Positions 9,071-17,466 of a stretch of DNA of 32,314 nucleotides are shown piece by piece (within the stretch, counting starts at the first letter, position 1; each line of letters starts with the position of its first letter). The notes below the pieces were generated by a model, which was given only the letters and a program-made list of their open reading frames with translations, had not been told where the DNA came from and searched no databases. Origin of the DNA: an uncultured Clostridia bacterium (GTDB lineage Bacteria > Bacillota > Clostridia > Christensenellales > UBA1242); NCBI GenBank assembly GCA_944383275.1, contig CALWOV010000010.1, positions 1 to 32,314 of the forward strand, read 5' to 3'. The translations under genes and the position numbers were made by a program.

Positions 9071-9350
9071 ACTTTTCAATACAAGTTAAGTAATGTTTTA
9101 AATTAAAAACAACTTTTAATTATAATGTATAAAAACAAGCACAAGGTCGCAATCTTTTGAAACTAGCAGAAAAAAGATAGTGGAATAAACTGTTTCCACA
9201 TTTTTTTATATTAGTTTAAAAAATGCTTAACTAATATTACTTGTTTTTTGTTTTTATTAATATTAATAAATCGTAAAAAAATATATATAGTAATTGATTT
9301 TTAGCGATATAGTATAAAAAATTAGTAATATAATAGTATTTTTTTGTTAT
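9071..9350 (+). repeat. Upstream copy of imperfect direct repeat flanking the 9564 gene
   Basis: Non-coding DNA that aligns with 12496-12690 along nearly its whole length. Shared stretches include ACTTTT..AT..AAGTTAAGTA, AATTATAA.GTA, AAAACAAGCA, CTTGTTTTTT, ATTAAT.AATC, ATATATA and AATATAAAAAATTA-like runs. Relative to the other copy it carries an extra ~95 bases (about 9141-9235) placed in the loop of the shared AAAACAAG/CTTGTTTT hairpin. The extra segment contains the element listed at 9151-9220. From about 9350 to the promoter at 9482 I see only AT-rich sequence. Confidence 0.65.
9151..9220 (+). repeat. Hairpin element, copy 1
   Basis: Begins AATCTTTTGAAACTAG and ends TTTTTTATATTAGTTTAAAAAA. 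Nested pairing: outer AAACTA (9160-9165) with TAGTTT (9212-9217), middle A-run (9170-9175) with T-run (9201-9207), inner GTGGAA (9180-9185) with TTCCAC (9194-9199). A second copy at 21644-21711 keeps the flanks and outer stem but has a different inner stem that also pairs. This pattern points to selection on structure (RNA or DNA). It lies about 345 bases upstream of a lipoprotein gene. Confidence 0.6.
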
Positions 9351-9481
9351 TAATAAAATTTAATTATAATTAATTACTTAAATATAAAATTAATTTTACA
9401 AAATTATTTAATTCTTATAAATTTTTAATATTGATACATACTAAGATTATAGACTAAAGTAAATTAATTCTAAACAAATGC

Positions 9482-9510
9482 TTGACATATGGGGGTAGGA
9501 GTTTGATAAA
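9482..9510 (+). promoter_or_regulatory. Promoter of the 9564 lipoprotein gene
   Basis: TTGACA at 9482-9487, a 17-base spacer and GATAAA at 9505-9510 (TAAAAT overlaps two bases later). The spacer includes GGGGGTAGGAG, striking in this AT-rich DNA. The promoter at 31519 has a comparable purine-rich spacer and a similar TTGAT..AAAATTA end. Confidence 0.65.
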
Positions 9511-9563
9511 ATTAATCTAAAGCACATTGACTTGATAGAATATTATTAGATAAGGAGAAACAA

Positions 9564-12446
9564 ATGAAAAAATTTAAATCACTTTTTACTAGAAACATTA
9601 TGTTCGCTGTTTTTTCTGCAGTTCTACTTGCAACCTTTGGAATATTTTTGGTAGGTTGTGGAGAAAAAGGTGAAGATGGTAGTAAATGGATAACCGGCAC
9701 AGATATGCCAACCACAGAAGTTGGTGTTAATGGAGATATGTATCTTGATACAGATGATTATGTGTTATATCAAAAAGCAAATAATCAATGGCAAGTAGTT
9801 ATGAATAACTTTGGTAAAGGCGAAGTTGTCGAAGGTAATAAATGGTTTACTGGAACAAACACACCGGCTGTTGAATTTGGAGCAAATGGAGATATGTATA
9901 TTGACACCGATGACTATATTCTTTATCAAAAAACAGATGGCCAATGGATTGTTGCGATAAGTGATTTTGGTAAGGGCGAAGAAGCAGAAGCAACTAAATG
10001 GATAACTGGAATATTATCTCCTGCAACTGATTTAGGTTCAGATGGTGATATGTATTTAGACACAGATGATTACATTTTGTATCAAAAAGAAAATGGGGTA
10101 TGGAAAACCGTTATTGAAGATTTTGGCAAGGGCGAAATTGGCGCAAATGGTCAAGATGGAAAAGATGGTGCTAAATGGTTAACTGGGGAAGATGCTCCAA
10201 CAGAAGATCTTGGTGTAAATGGTGATTTATATATAGATACAAAAAACTATGTTTTATATCAAAAATCTGATAATATATGGTCAATTCTTATTGTAGATTT
10301 TGGTAAAGGTTTTGACGATACAGCGTTTCAAAATAAAATTTCCGAATTAGAAGAAAAAATTAATTCTGGGAAAATAGATGTAGAAAGACTATCTTCTTAT
10401 CAAAATGAAGTTATATATGATAAAACTAATTTAATTTCAGAAGAGTTTACTTGGGAAGATAACAGTTATATTAATTATCGTAATGGTGTGCTTTTGTCTC
10501 CAAATGAGATCTATATCTCATCTGGAACATATATACCTGTTGAGCCAGAAAAAAATTATGTGTTTTTTTGTAATAAAACGGTTTTATATTTTTATCATTA
10601 TGCATTTTATGATGAAGGTTTTGGGTATATATCAGGTTCAAACGAAATGACTAACATTTTAAAAACGCCAGAAAATGCTGCTTATGTTAGATTTTCAATA
10701 CACAAAACAGGTTCTAAAGTTACATTTGAAGAATTTATAGTAAGTGAACTTGAGTTTTACAATCAAAATTCTACAATATATTCAGCACCACAGCAAATTG
10801 CAGTTATTCAAGGAATTAATGCTAATGATACTTTAATTGATGGATCTATATCAGTTGAAAAATGCGAATTTTTTGATAAATATAGTTCTCCTAACTTAAT
10901 TCAACCGGGAAAAGTTTATGATGGTTATTTTATGGGTACAACGTCACCCAATTTAGCAACAAATGCTACATACACAGTAATGACTGAAATTCCGGTGGTA
11001 GAAGGTCAAATTTTAAATGTTTGGCAAGGATCCTTTACTAAAGCATCAATGAGATTTGTTACACAATTTGATGAAAATTTTAATTTAATTAGTCGTCCAG
11101 CTACTAATAATGAAAATGTTAATATAACAGATTTCACTGTTCCTATAGGAACAAAATATGTTGCGATTACAATCTACTCATCGGCTTGGAATGGAACAGA
11201 AAAAGTTCAAGTTCAATGTAGTATTGATGGACTTTATTTAGGAAAATATTATGAGCCAGGGGTTCCTATTTATAAATTAAATGGAAACTATTATGATATG
11301 GTTGCAGAGCAAGCACCACTTCATGTTTATCTTCCAGACGAAATATGTGTTGCTGAAGGTATGACAATAGAATTGTATAATTCACAAATTTGCCTTGAAT
11401 ATGAAGATTATAATTTTCAATGGTTGGCTTCTGGATTTGGTAGACCATATGAAAGAAAATTTAGTATAACAGGAACAGAAAATTTGACTGGGCAAACAAA
11501 GGTATTAACTTTGAATTTATTTGATGATAATTTAAATATCAAATATACTGCCTCTTGCACAGTAAAATTTGTTTCAGATGTCATCGACACTGAACAACTT
11601 ATCATTCCTATTGGCGATAGTTTGACAAACAACAAGGCTTGGCTTACTAAGGTAAACGAATATTCTAATGGCAAAATCAAATTCCGTGGAACGCAAGGAA
11701 CTATGGATAAAACAGATACTAAAACTATGTCCCATGAAGGAAGGAGTGGTGCTACGACTGGGTGGTATAATTCAGGCACTTCAAAATATGATTTTAATCC
11801 AACAAACTCAACTTTAGAAGTAAAAGAAGATGAAAATGGACAATATACAGAAAATCCATTTTGGAATCCGACAACTGATGCTTTTGATTTTGATTATTAT
11901 TGCAATAGTAAACAAGATGGTGGTGCTGGATATTTTCAAGATGAAAATGCTCAAGAAATAAGTATAAACCCAACAGGTGTGCAAATTTATTTAGGAACAA
12001 ATGGTATTAGTCTAGATTCTACATCTTCGGTAAATAACATAAAAACACTTATCGATAACATTAGAAAATCATCAAAAGGTGCAACTATTCCTATTTATGT
12101 TGTAAACACTTTATTCCGTCCAAATCAAATTTTTTCAACTAATAATGATGGATATACGACAAATGATTCTGGGGAGTTTGGTTTTAGGGCAAATATGAAA
12201 GTTATGAATTTGGAAATTGGACTTTATCAAGCATTAAATGATTATAAAAATGTTTTCTTTGTTCCAGTTGCTGCAACACACGACAGTGAATATAATTATC
12301 CTTACGAGGAAGTTCCTGTAAATCCACACAGCACTGAAAAATTTAAACAATATACCGATTGTGTTCACCCAACAACTGCTGGTTATTATCAGATGGCAGA
12401 CATAATGTTCAGCACAATTGCAGCACATTATAAAGATAATATTTAA
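9564..12446 (+). CDS. Lipoprotein with four 47-residue repeats and C-terminal SGNH/GDSL esterase domain
   Basis: A 960-residue exported lipoprotein. The signal peptide ends in LVG|C (Cys32). Four 47-residue repeats follow at 41-87, 93-139, 145-191 and about 204-250, with the pattern KWxTG...P...G.NGDMYxDTDDYxLYQK...W...FGKGE. Linkers between repeats are 5, 5 and 12 residues, the last with short collagen-like GxxG runs. The middle (about 250-680) looks beta-rich and may hold carbohydrate-binding-like modules. The C-terminal ~280 residues are an SGNH hydrolase: GDS with Ser686 (block I), GTNG with Asn813 (block III) and D932-C-V-H935 (block V). The family removes acyl groups from glycans or lipids. 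Start ATG 9564 follows AAGGAGAAACAA. The gene is bracketed by repeated non-coding DNA and has its own promoter and terminator. The substrate is unknown. Confidence 0.85.
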   Translation: MKKFKSLFTRNIMFAVFSAVLLATFGIFLVGCGEKGEDGSKWITGTDMPTTEVGVNGDMYLDTDDYVLYQKANNQWQVVMNNFGKGEVVEGNKWFTGTNTPAVEFGANGDMYIDTDDYILYQKTDGQWIVAISDFGKGEEAEATKWITGILSPATDLGSDGDMYLDTDDYILYQKENGVWKTVIEDFGKGEIGANGQDGKDGAKWLTGEDAPTEDLGVNGDLYIDTKNYVLYQKSDNIWSILIVDFGKGFDDTAFQNKISELEEKINSGKIDVERLSSYQNEVIYDKTNLISEEFTWEDNSYINYRNGVLLSPNEIYISSGTYIPVEPEKNYVFFCNKTVLYFYHYAFYDEGFGYISGSNEMTNILKTPENAAYVRFSIHKTGSKVTFEEFIVSELEFYNQNSTIYSAPQQIAVIQGINANDTLIDGSISVEKCEFFDKYSSPNLIQPGKVYDGYFMGTTSPNLATNATYTVMTEIPVVEGQILNVWQGSFTKASMRFVTQFDENFNLISRPATNNENVNITDFTVPIGTKYVAITIYSSAWNGTEKVQVQCSIDGLYLGKYYEPGVPIYKLNGNYYDMVAEQAPLHVYLPDEICVAEGMTIELYNSQICLEYEDYNFQWLASGFGRPYERKFSITGTENLTGQTKVLTLNLFDDNLNIKYTASCTVKFVSDVIDTEQLIIPIGDSLTNNKAWLTKVNEYSNGKIKFRGTQGTMDKTDTKTMSHEGRSGATTGWYNSGTSKYDFNPTNSTLEVKEDENGQYTENPFWNPTTDAFDFDYYCNSKQDGGAGYFQDENAQEISINPTGVQIYLGTNGISLDSTSSVNNIKTLIDNIRKSSKGATIPIYVVNTLFRPNQIFSTNNDGYTTNDSGEFGFRANMKVMNLEIGLYQALNDYKNVFFVPVAATHDSEYNYPYEEVPVNPHSTEKFKQYTDCVHPTTAGYYQMADIMFSTIAAHYKDNI

Positions 12447-12495
12447 TAATAATATTATATCTTAAATTATTTTTAAAAAATTAAATTATAAATTC

Positions 12496-12690
12496 ACTTT
12501 TAAATCTAAGTTAAGTATTAATTAAAATTAAAAGTAAATTTAATTATAAAGTAATAAAACAAGCATAATATATTGCTTGTTTTTTATTTTAATTATTAAT
12601 TAATCAAAAAACATATATAAAATATATATATTTTTGCAGTTAAATATAAAAAATTAAGCATATAATTGCAATTTTTGTAACTATTTTATA
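12496..12690 (+). repeat. Downstream copy of imperfect direct repeat flanking the 9564 gene
   Basis: Aligns with 9071-9350 minus the inserted hairpin segment. It includes a working-looking terminator (12556-12590). The rest of the gap to the next gene (12691-12848) is AT-rich, with only a weak inverted repeat ATAAAAC/GTTTTAT at 12811-12840 that might end the minus-strand gene. Confidence 0.65.
12556..12590 (+). terminator. Terminator after the 9564 gene
   Basis: AAAACAAGCA (12556-12565), 8-base loop, TGCTTGTTTT (12574-12583), followed by TTATTTT. It lies inside the downstream direct repeat. Confidence 0.8.
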
Positions 12691-12848
12691 ATTAATAATT
12701 GCCATAAATAATTAATAAATATATAACTTTTTTAAAAATTTATAAATTATCTATATGTAAATAAGAATAATCTATAAATAATTTTAAGTTATATAAACAG
12801 TGCACAATTTATAAAACATAAATCATTTAACTAGTTTTATTTTTAATG

Positions 12849-13346
12849 TTAAGGCTTTATAATTTCAATTTCTAAATTCATAGTTTTTGCCATTTGAATG
12901 GTTTGCTTTGTTATTCCATTTTTACCATTGTAAACGGCTATTATTTTTGAAGAATTTTCTAACATATACTTTTTGCATTTTGCAATACAATCGTTATAAT
13001 AAAAGGTGTTTGAAATAATGCTAACTTTGTCTGCTTGCATTTGAATGTTTTGATATCTTAAAATATTTTCGTCATACCAGTTCTGACTTTGATTAAGGCA
13101 CGGTATTGCACACTCTAATGTTAAATTGGGATACTTTGCTTTAAGTTCTAAAACTAATTCAGCAGCAAGCATTTCAACGCCAAGTGAAAGACTGGTTATA
13201 AAATGGTTATATCCATTTTTAATAGATTTCTCAATTTTATTTTTAAATCTGTGCTTGAAAATTTTAAATCTAATTTTAGATTGTGAATAACCCCAAGGCA
13301 ATGATTTTGGGTGATGCCCCACAAAACAACAAGTTTTATTTTGCAT
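12849..13346 (-). CDS. SLOG/DUF1273-like family protein
   Basis: A 165-residue protein resembling the SLOG (DprA/LOG-like Rossmann) group typified by DUF1273/YpsA. It has an N-terminal CCFVGHHP, LPWGY, then FITSLSLGVEMLAAELVLEL (66-85), LECAIPC (97-103) and a C-terminal nucleotide-fold segment IIAVYNGKNG. Family members are thought to bind nucleotide-derived ligands; a specific function is not established. The usual GHRP motif reads GHHP. The start follows AAGGAG on the minus strand, with a good promoter. It is divergent from a XRE-type regulator, which might control it, though no shared operator was recognised. Confidence 0.75.
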   Translation of the reverse strand: MQNKTCCFVGHHPKSLPWGYSQSKIRFKIFKHRFKNKIEKSIKNGYNHFITSLSLGVEMLAAELVLELKAKYPNLTLECAIPCLNQSQNWYDENILRYQNIQMQADKVSIISNTFYYNDCIAKCKKYMLENSSKIIAVYNGKNGITKQTIQMAKTMNLEIEIIKP

Positions 13347-13370
13347 CTTAAAACTCCTTATAGTGCAATA

Positions 13371-13399
13371 ATTATAGAAGATTTGCGTTAAATAGTCAA
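13371..13399 (-). promoter_or_regulatory. Promoter of the SLOG-like gene
   Basis: Minus strand: TTGACT (13399-13394), 17-base spacer, TATAAT (13376-13371), about 25 bases before the start codon. Confidence 0.75.
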
Positions 13400-13432
13400 T
13401 TATAATTAAGTAATGTTATATATTGTCGTGAA

Positions 13433-13461
13433 TTAAAACAAATATAATTGTGAAGTATAAT
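13433..13461 (+). promoter_or_regulatory. Possible promoter of the XRE regulator gene
   Basis: A perfect TATAAT at 13456-13461 with only a weak TTAAAA 17 bases upstream (13433-13438). Confidence 0.35.
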
Positions 13462-13498
13462 AGTTAATAATGGTTGAGTAAAATTCAAGGAGTTTTGA

Positions 13499-13816
13499 AT
13501 GGATATTTTTGATAAAATTGACAAACTTAGGGTAAATCGTGGTTGGACAATATATAAGTTGGCACAGGAATCAGGGCTTTCGCAACAAACAATTCACCAG
13601 TGGTTTGATAATCATTCCACCCCAACAATAGCAGCAATACAGGCTGTTTGTGAAGCGTTTGGAATTACAGTTGCTGAATTCTTTTCAGAAAAAGAACTTA
13701 TAGAAGCAACAGATGAACTTAAAAAATTATATAACGATTGGTGTTGCCTTACAAAAGACGAACAAACTTCAGTAAAGTTAATTATTGAAAACTATATAAA
13801 AAACAAACAAAAATAA
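13499..13816 (+). CDS. XRE-family helix-turn-helix transcriptional regulator
   Basis: A 105-residue protein. Residues about 6-62 form a Cro/C1-type HTH: WTIYKLAQESGLSQQTIHQW covers helices 2 and 3, followed by the family's PTIAAIQAVCEAFGITVAEFF. The C-terminal ~40 residues are charged and helical, ending KNKQK, and may dimerise. Start ATG 13499 follows CAAGGAG. It is divergent from the SLOG-like gene and 93 bases before the hydrolase start. Targets are unknown; autoregulation is common for this class but nothing here proves it. Confidence 0.85.
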   Translation: MDIFDKIDKLRVNRGWTIYKLAQESGLSQQTIHQWFDNHSTPTIAAIQAVCEAFGITVAEFFSEKELIEATDELKKLYNDWCCLTKDEQTSVKLIIENYIKNKQK

Positions 13817-13874
13817 TTTAAATTTTATTTTTAGTTTATAAAATTTTGTATTTTGTTTAATTTACTTCTAGCAT

Positions 13875-13903
13875 TTGTAAATCATAATTTATTTTGTTAT
13901 AAT
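13875..13903 (+). promoter_or_regulatory. Promoter giving an apparently leaderless hydrolase mRNA
   Basis: TTGTAA at 13875-13880, 17-base spacer, TATAAT at 13898-13903. Transcription would be expected to start at about 13910, which is the A of the ATG. No ribosome-binding site lies between the -10 box and this ATG. Confidence 0.6.
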
Positions 13904-13909
13904 TTTTAT

Positions 13910-14701
13910 ATGGAAAAGTTGCTTAAAATTAACAAAGTTAATTTAAATGTCCAAGAAAATGTGGTTGGCACTGATTGTGCTGTTTTAATTGTTCACGGAA
14001 TTTCGGAACATATTGGTAAATATCAGTGTTTAGTGCAATCGTTGAATAAAAATAATATAAGCACATTTGCTGTTGATTTGCGTGGGCACGGTAAAAGTGG
14101 TGGCAAACGGGGAGATATAAGAAGATTTAGCACTTTTGTTAAAGATGTTTGCGAACTTTTGCATTATATTAAACAAAATTATAACTTCAAAAAAGTTGGA
14201 TTATTTGGTCATTCAATGGGGGGACTTATATCTGCAAGTTGTGCAAGCGTTGAAAATGTTGATTTTTTAATTCTTTCTAACCCTGTGGTATATCTTCCAA
14301 AAAAATTTAGGGCAATAAAGTTTATGCCGTTTCGTTTGTTTCCTTTTGTTAGAATTGATAAAAAACTTATAGAAAGTAAACAGCAACAAGAACAAAGCAA
14401 AAAAGATAGCTTAGTTCTTAAAAATTTTACTATTAGACTTGTTGGCAATATGTTTTGTTCAGGTGTAAGAAACTTAAATAAAAAGTTAAATATAACCTGT
14501 CCAACACTTATGATGATTGGTGATAACGATGGTTTACTAAATCAACAATTTAAAAGCAAAGAGTTTTTTGATAAAATTAATACTAAAAATAAAACTTATA
14601 AAGTTTATAATGCTAAACATTTACTGTTTGATGGAGTTAATACTCAAGATAGAGTAAATGATATTATAGACTGGCTAAATTTATCAGTTCTCAACTACTA
14701 A
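13910..14701 (+). CDS. Alpha/beta hydrolase, monoacylglycerol lipase-like
   Basis: A 263-residue serine hydrolase of the monoacylglycerol lipase / lysophospholipase type. Visible are VHGISEH (28-34, oxyanion region), DLRGHGKSGG (56-65), the nucleophile elbow GHSMGG with Ser102, Asp207 in GDNDG and His237 in AKHLLFDG, giving a full triad. There is no signal peptide, so it is probably cytoplasmic or membrane-peripheral. An in-frame ATG at 13853 would add 19 hydrophobic residues, but a consensus promoter lies inside that extension, so I place the start at ATG 13910. This implies leaderless translation. It probably cleaves acyl esters of glycerides or lysophospholipids; the exact substrate is not readable. 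Confidence 0.82.
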   Translation: MEKLLKINKVNLNVQENVVGTDCAVLIVHGISEHIGKYQCLVQSLNKNNISTFAVDLRGHGKSGGKRGDIRRFSTFVKDVCELLHYIKQNYNFKKVGLFGHSMGGLISASCASVENVDFLILSNPVVYLPKKFRAIKFMPFRLFPFVRIDKKLIESKQQQEQSKKDSLVLKNFTIRLVGNMFCSGVRNLNKKLNITCPTLMMIGDNDGLLNQQFKSKEFFDKINTKNKTYKVYNAKHLLFDGVNTQDRVNDIIDWLNLSVLNY

Positions 14702-14941
14702 AACATTTAATTTTTACAGTAAAATTAAAAATATATTTAAGAAAAAAGTTGATTAAAAGTTAAAATTAATTAATATATAATAATCAAAATGGCAATTATT
14801 TATTTTTTAAAAATATATATAATGATATTCATTATTTTATAAAATATTTTGCAAAAATATAAAATTTTTTTTAAAAAAATATATTATACTTGTAAAAATT
14901 AGTCACAAAGTTGCATTTTTAAGATACTAAAAGGATAAAAA

Positions 14942-15283
14942 ATGAAAGGATTAATTATAAAAAAACACTGGTTAGAACTTATATTTCAAGGTAAAAAAAT
15001 TTGGGAAATAAGGGGTAGCAAGACTAACATTCGTGGAAAAATTGAACTTATTGAAAGTGGAAGTGGTAAAGTTGTTGGTGAATGCTGTTTAGTTGATTGC
15101 ATAAGTCTTAATTTAGAAAATTATGCTAGTAATAAAAAATTGCATCAAATAGATGATGCAAATGTTTTACCTTATAAAAAAACTTACGCGTGGGTTTTAA
15201 GCAATGCAAAAAAATATGAAATTCCACGACCTTATAAGCACCCTAATGGTGCAATTATTTGGGTTAATTTAGATAAGTGCTGA
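14942..15283 (+). CDS. ASCH domain protein
   Basis: A 113-residue single-domain protein of the ASCH (PUA-like beta-barrel) family. It shows the N-terminal KGLIIKKHWLELIFQGKKIWEIRG, then LIESGSGKVVGECCLVDC, and near the end LPYKKTYAWVLSNAKKYE. ASCH proteins are predicted RNA-binding or nucleotide-processing proteins; some bacterial members hydrolyse N4-acetylcytidine. No partner gene is evident. Start ATG 14942 follows AAAAGGATAAAA. A -10-like TATACT lies at 14885-14890. It ends in TGA, which shows TGA is a stop codon in this organism. Confidence 0.8.
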   Translation: MKGLIIKKHWLELIFQGKKIWEIRGSKTNIRGKIELIESGSGKVVGECCLVDCISLNLENYASNKKLHQIDDANVLPYKKTYAWVLSNAKKYEIPRPYKHPNGAIIWVNLDKC

Positions 15284-15380
15284 TTTTTATTTTATTTATT
15301 GAAAGTTTATTTGTTAGTGCATATAGAACTCCATTAAATAAAACTATGTTTAATAAAATTATAAAAAATTTTAATTTTTA

Positions 15381-16508
15381 TTACTCATAATTAGTATTTA
15401 ACGGTATTTTATTTTTCTTATGTTCTTGTTTATATTGAGTTTTACATTCTTTCCAAAGTTGAAATATTAGTCTTAATGAATTTAAAACAAATTCTTGTGA
15501 TTCTTTATCAAGCATTTTAAAACGTTTTTTGGCCTTTCTTATAAAAGTTATGCTTTTCAAAAAAAGTTGATTTACTTGCCAATCTTTACCCATAAGGTCA
15601 AATGCAAGATTAACAAACTTTAACCGTTGTTCTTCATTAAATGCCTCAAGCCATAATTTAACAAATTTTTCAAATATTTGTGAAACTTTGTTGTTTTGAA
15701 AAATATATTTAAAATCACCTTTTTTGGTAACTTTCCAATTGAATGGGTCGTGCTGGAACAAAAAAACTCCATAACAATCAACTACTTTATAATCGGGAAT
15801 GTGGTGCATTGCAACCCCAACAAGAGATTCCTTTACAATAGTTTTATCAAGCTTAAATGCAATTTCATTATATTGTGCAGAGTTATAATAGTTGGTTTTA
15901 AAACCTGGCCCATCGTGGTCAAAAATTTTAATAATTCGATTTTTAATTTCTTGTGAACAAAATAAAGACGCATATAAGGCAAGATTTCCACCTTTACTGT
16001 GTCCACCTATAAAAATTTTTTTGTTTATAAGTGATGCAACTTTATTTAGATAACTTAAACTTTCCAAGTGAGATGGTATGGTTTCAAGAAACGACATATT
16101 AAAATCTTCTTTCCAACCAACAAATGTAAGGTCTGTTCCACGATATGCTATATAACAAAAATCTTCAAAAATAAAAGTTATTGCTGAAAATTGAATCTCG
16201 GCTTGCATATTCCAATGATTTACATAATAATTTATTTTCATTGTGTTAAAACGACTGCTTTTTTTAATTAATTTTATTAATTTTTTATTATTTCGTTTTG
16301 CTAAAGTATCTTTTGTAAGCATACGAAAGTTTTGTTTGGAAAAAAATTCTAAGTCACAATCACTTTGCAAGTTTTCAATTCCACCCACAAAATCTTGAAA
16401 ATCTATATATGCTAGCTGACTTAAAATTAAACTATCAACACTGTTAAATGGGTGCTGACTGAAATTTAAGTTTCCATAATGTTTTAAATAATAAAATAAA
16501 TTTTTCAT
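15381..16508 (-). CDS. DUF2974 (Mbeg1-like) alpha/beta hydrolase
   Basis: A 375-residue predicted lipase-like protein. Family marks are the N-terminal FNSVDSLILSQLAYIDF, FCYIAYRGTDLTFVGWKEDF (a lipase-3-like RGT segment) and the nucleophile elbow GGHSKGGNLALYAS, followed by FDHDGPGF. The DUF2974 family has a class 3 lipase-type fold; its biological substrate is not established. There is no signal peptide. The start lies behind AAAGAGA on the minus strand, and TATAAT at 16560-16555 could be its -10 box. It appears monocistronic. The C-terminal ~100 residues are basic and helical. Confidence 0.8.
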   Translation of the reverse strand: MKNLFYYLKHYGNLNFSQHPFNSVDSLILSQLAYIDFQDFVGGIENLQSDCDLEFFSKQNFRMLTKDTLAKRNNKKLIKLIKKSSRFNTMKINYYVNHWNMQAEIQFSAITFIFEDFCYIAYRGTDLTFVGWKEDFNMSFLETIPSHLESLSYLNKVASLINKKIFIGGHSKGGNLALYASLFCSQEIKNRIIKIFDHDGPGFKTNYYNSAQYNEIAFKLDKTIVKESLVGVAMHHIPDYKVVDCYGVFLFQHDPFNWKVTKKGDFKYIFQNNKVSQIFEKFVKLWLEAFNEEQRLKFVNLAFDLMGKDWQVNQLFLKSITFIRKAKKRFKMLDKESQEFVLNSLRLIFQLWKECKTQYKQEHKKNKIPLNTNYE

Positions 16509-16667
16509 AGCGTCTCTTTATTAATTTAATTAAAAATAAACATCTTTATTTTTGATTATAAATTATTCTAGTAAAAGAATAACACAAAATTTTAACTTTA
16601 TAAAGGAAAATTAAAAAATTGTTTATTTTTTTATTAAAAACTGTTAATTTAATATCTAACTAAAACA

Positions 16668-16696
16668 AAAAAACTGCAAATATTTTGCAGTTTTTT
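16668..16696 (-). terminator. Terminator of the small membrane protein gene
   Basis: A perfect 13-bp stem AAAAAACTGCAAA/TTTGCAGTTTTTT (16668-16680 and 16684-16696) with a 3-base loop. Its symmetry would also let it act on the plus strand. Confidence 0.85.
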
Positions 16697-16708
16697 AAAA
16701 TTTTTTAT

Positions 16709-17215
16709 TTATGCTTTTCTGTTTGCAAGATAACCAAGTAAGCCCAATACAACACCACCAATAATAAGCATATAGAAACCTATTCCTGGAATGAATGAAG
16801 TAGCAGCGATACCTGATGTAGCAAAGAAAATAATTCCACAAATTAATGCAACAACTGTTAAAAGTAAAGCAATTATTGATAAAAATTTGTTAATTTTTGC
16901 AAACATATTGTTTTTGCCCATTTTTGTGAATTGCAAAACAAACATTATTACATAGATTGCTGCAACAACCAAAAGGGCAACAGCCATAATGTCAACAATT
17001 AATGCACAAGCAGAATTAAATTCTTGACCTGTAAGTTGATAAATAGTTTCTATTGTTGACCAATCGGTAAAGATAGTATATCCTGTTTGATTGGTAATTG
17101 AGCCAATTTCTTCAACTCTTGTGTAGATAGCAAGGAACATTGGCAAAATTAAAAGAACAAGCCCAACTGAAGCAAGTAAATTAAACAAAAGATTGCTTGA
17201 TGATGATTTTTTCAT
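16709..17215 (-). CDS. Small four-helix membrane protein, unknown function
   Basis: A 168-residue protein with four predicted transmembrane helices: about 10-30, 70-95, 103-130 and 140-163. An extracytoplasmic loop of ~40 residues lies between the first two. It ends in a Gly-rich helix and a basic tail (NRKA), a layout common in small Clostridial membrane proteins. I recognise no family. Two in-frame ATGs exist (17221 and 17215). The strong AAAGGGGG site lies 8 bases before 17215 but only 2 before 17221, so 17215 is preferred. It is a single-gene unit with its own promoter and terminator. Confidence 0.7.
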   Translation of the reverse strand: MKKSSSSNLLFNLLASVGLVLLILPMFLAIYTRVEEIGSITNQTGYTIFTDWSTIETIYQLTGQEFNSACALIVDIMAVALLVVAAIYVIMFVLQFTKMGKNNMFAKINKFLSIIALLLTVVALICGIIFFATSGIAATSFIPGIGFYMLIIGGVVLGLLGYLANRKA

Positions 17216-17237
17216 AAACATAACCCCCTTTATTTTG

Positions 17238-17267
17238 ATTATATTAAATAAAAGTTAATTAAGTCAA
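17238..17267 (-). promoter_or_regulatory. Promoter of the small membrane protein gene
   Basis: Minus strand: TTGACT (17267-17262), 18-base spacer, TATAAT (17243-17238). The predicted leader is very short, with the ribosome-binding site near its 5' end. Confidence 0.7.
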
Positions 17268-17466
17268 TAAAATAGCAAAAATTAAGTCCTACAAAAAACC
17301 ATAAATGTAGATTTAACCGTTTAAAATGTAAACAAAATTGTATTAAATAAAAATTTTTTCGAAAAAATTTAATTTTAAATTAATTTTAATATAAAATTTT
17401 GATTTATAATTTTTGTATGAAATTTTTTAATTTGCAAATAATACTAAAAAATTAAAAGGAGATTTT

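Noticed and set aside
11266-12428. Minus-strand open frames within the 9564 gene and similar antisense frames elsewhere
   Set aside because: They are antisense to well-supported genes, lack ribosome-binding sites and show no family features.
9071-12690. Insertion sequence or composite transposon around the 9564 gene
   Set aside because: The flanking sequences are direct, diverged and non-coding, with no transposase and no clean terminal inverted repeats.
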